A stretch of 5,339 bases of DNA from assembly GCA_902795555.1 (NCBI GenBank), contig CADBLV010000170.1, positions 1 through 5,339 of the forward strand. The letters are read 5' to 3'. The notes under the pieces were generated by a model. That model saw nothing but the letters and a program-made list of their open reading frames with translations. It was not told the origin of the DNA and searched no databases. Position numbers and translations under genes: made by a program. Positions 4,252-5,339 of this stretch are shown here, one piece after another (the stretch's first letter is position 1; each line of letters opens with the position of its first letter). The DNA is from an uncultured Eubacteriales bacterium (GTDB lineage Bacteria; Bacillota_A; Clostridia; Christensenellales; Aristaeellaceae).

Positions 4252-5339
4252 TTGCATACCGAGTTTCTGATGGGCAACGAAGCCATTGCCCTGGGCGCTG
4301 TCGCCGCCGGTGTCAATCTGGTCTGCGGCTATCCGGGCACGCCGTCCACAGAGGTGTTGGAAACCGTCGCGAAGCGCCGGCTGGAAGGAACCTGGGTCGA
4401 ATGGTCGGTCAATGAGAAAACCGCCATGGAGATGGCATCTGGCGCGGCCTATTCCGGCGCGAGAACCCTGGTGACCATGAAACAGATGGGTCTGAACGTG
4501 GCTTCCGATCCGCTGATGTGCGTGGAATACATCGGCGTTAAAGGCGGGATGGTGGTGCTGGTGGCGGATGATCCCGGCCCCATCTCCTCCCAGACGGAGC
4601 AGGACACGCGCACCTTCGCGTCCTTTTCAAAGGTGCCCGTTTTCGATCCCTCCGATCCGCAGGAAGCCTATGAGATGATTCAGGAAGCCTTTGTGCTCTC
4701 TGAAAAGTATCAGACGCCGGTGTTCCTGCGCCCCACAACCCGGGTCTCCCATGGCTACGCGGCCGTTCGGGTGTGCGATCCCGAGGAGATTCAGATCCAT
4801 CCGGTGGAAGGCTTCGAGCGGGATCCGAATCGGTGGGTCATCTTTCCCCGCCTGTCCCATCGCCGCCACAGGGAGATTGAGCAGCGCAACGCGGACCTGC
4901 GGGATGTGTTCTCCGACAACCCCCGAAACCGGATCGATCCGGAAAGCGGGGACATGGTCTCCTGCCGCAGAGGTGTGATCTCTGGCGGCATCAGCTGGAC
5001 CTACGCCATGGAGGCCCGGAAAAAGCTCGGAGATGTCCGGATCATGAAGGTGTCTACGCCCTTCCCCTTCCCGGAAAAGAAGGCCCTGGCCTTCCTGGAG
5101 GGGCTGGACGAGGTGCTCTGCCTGGAAGAGCTGGATCCGGTGATTGAGCGGGAGCTGATTTTCCTTTGCGGAAAGTATCAGTTAAAAACAAAAATCTTCG
5201 GAAAGCTCACCGGTCATGCGGCCGCCGCCGGGGAAAACACCCGGGACACCGTGCTTTCCGCGATGGCCGCCTTCCTTGAGAAAGAATACGAGCTTCCGAA
5301 GCGATCCGCCCCGCCTTCCCTGCCGGTCCGGCCCCCGGT
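4252..5339 (+). CDS. iorA: indolepyruvate:ferredoxin oxidoreductase alpha subunit (partial)
   Basis: The enzyme oxidatively decarboxylates indolepyruvate and other aryl pyruvates with CoA, giving the aryl-acetyl-CoA, CO2 and reduced ferredoxin; IorA works with the small beta subunit IorB in the cytoplasm. Visible are 362 codons, roughly 60 percent of the usual ~600 residues, with no stop before the window edge. The N-terminal pyrimidine-binding region shows MGNEAIALGAV (7-17), GYPGTPSTE (26-34), then NEKTAMEMASGAAYSGAR (54-71) with the conserved glutamate, TMKQMGLNVASDPLM (75-89), DDPGP (106-110) and SSQTEQDTR (112-120). The following transketolase C-terminal-like region includes VISGGISW (242-249) and PFPFPE (270-275) and ends near 345. 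The visible end (LPVRPP) is where the cysteine-rich and TPP-binding part normally begins, so the ferredoxin-like clusters lie outside the window. Start is TTG 4252 with AAGGA ahead and a good promoter at 4181-4209. It is divergent from the VanW operon; iorB is expected downstream but not visible. Confidence 0.93.
   Translation, partial: MHTEFLMGNEAIALGAVAAGVNLVCGYPGTPSTEVLETVAKRRLEGTWVEWSVNEKTAMEMASGAAYSGARTLVTMKQMGLNVASDPLMCVEYIGVKGGMVVLVADDPGPISSQTEQDTRTFASFSKVPVFDPSDPQEAYEMIQEAFVLSEKYQTPVFLRPTTRVSHGYAAVRVCDPEEIQIHPVEGFERDPNRWVIFPRLSHRRHREIEQRNADLRDVFSDNPRNRIDPESGDMVSCRRGVISGGISWTYAMEARKKLGDVRIMKVSTPFPFPEKKALAFLEGLDEVLCLEELDPVIERELIFLCGKYQLKTKIFGKLTGHAAAAGENTRDTVLSAMAAFLEKEYELPKRSAPPSLPVRPP

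Overview
The window looks like chromosomal DNA of an anaerobic Clostridia-type Firmicute, possibly a gut or rumen lineage. This is inferred from strong AGGAGG-type ribosome binding sites, consensus sigma-A promoters, a VanW-family secreted protein, a short stand-alone flavodoxin and an indolepyruvate:ferredoxin oxidoreductase. The coding DNA is moderately GC-rich, and the first ~440 bases are AT-rich and gene-poor. No tRNA, rRNA, CRISPR array, transposase or phage gene was seen.

Layout from left to right. Bases 1-440 hold no convincing large gene, but contain several inverted repeats, a terminator-like A/T hairpin at the left edge and a possible leftward promoter near 190-195. A flavodoxin-family gene (441-881, +) follows and converges on a six-helix membrane protein resembling the HdeD/DUF308 group (1001-1543, -). 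A bidirectional terminator at 955-997 lies between them. Upstream of the membrane protein gene, in a 106-base gap, is the most unusual element of the window: a 56-base block (1581-1636) of three perfect nested inverted repeats that would fold into a three-way junction. Next come two leftward genes 17 bases apart: an unrecognised secreted protein (1650-2852, -) and a secreted protein with two SH3-like regions and a C-terminal VanW domain (2870-4072, -). A divergent control region (4073-4251) with one strong promoter per direction separates these from iorA (4252 to beyond the right edge, +), the alpha subunit of indolepyruvate:ferredoxin oxidoreductase, cut off just before its C-terminal TPP and ferredoxin-like part.

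Functional picture. The two adjacent minus-strand genes form a likely operon of exported cell-envelope proteins, each predicted at 400 residues. The membrane protein downstream may be read through from them across the three-way-junction element. iorA belongs to anaerobic catabolism of aromatic amino acids, where reduced ferredoxin is produced. The flavodoxin could carry electrons in the same type of metabolism, but nothing in the layout links the two. No complete novel system is evident. The strongest leads are the three-way-junction element, the operator-like repeat over the VanW promoter, and the unknown 400-residue partner of the VanW protein.
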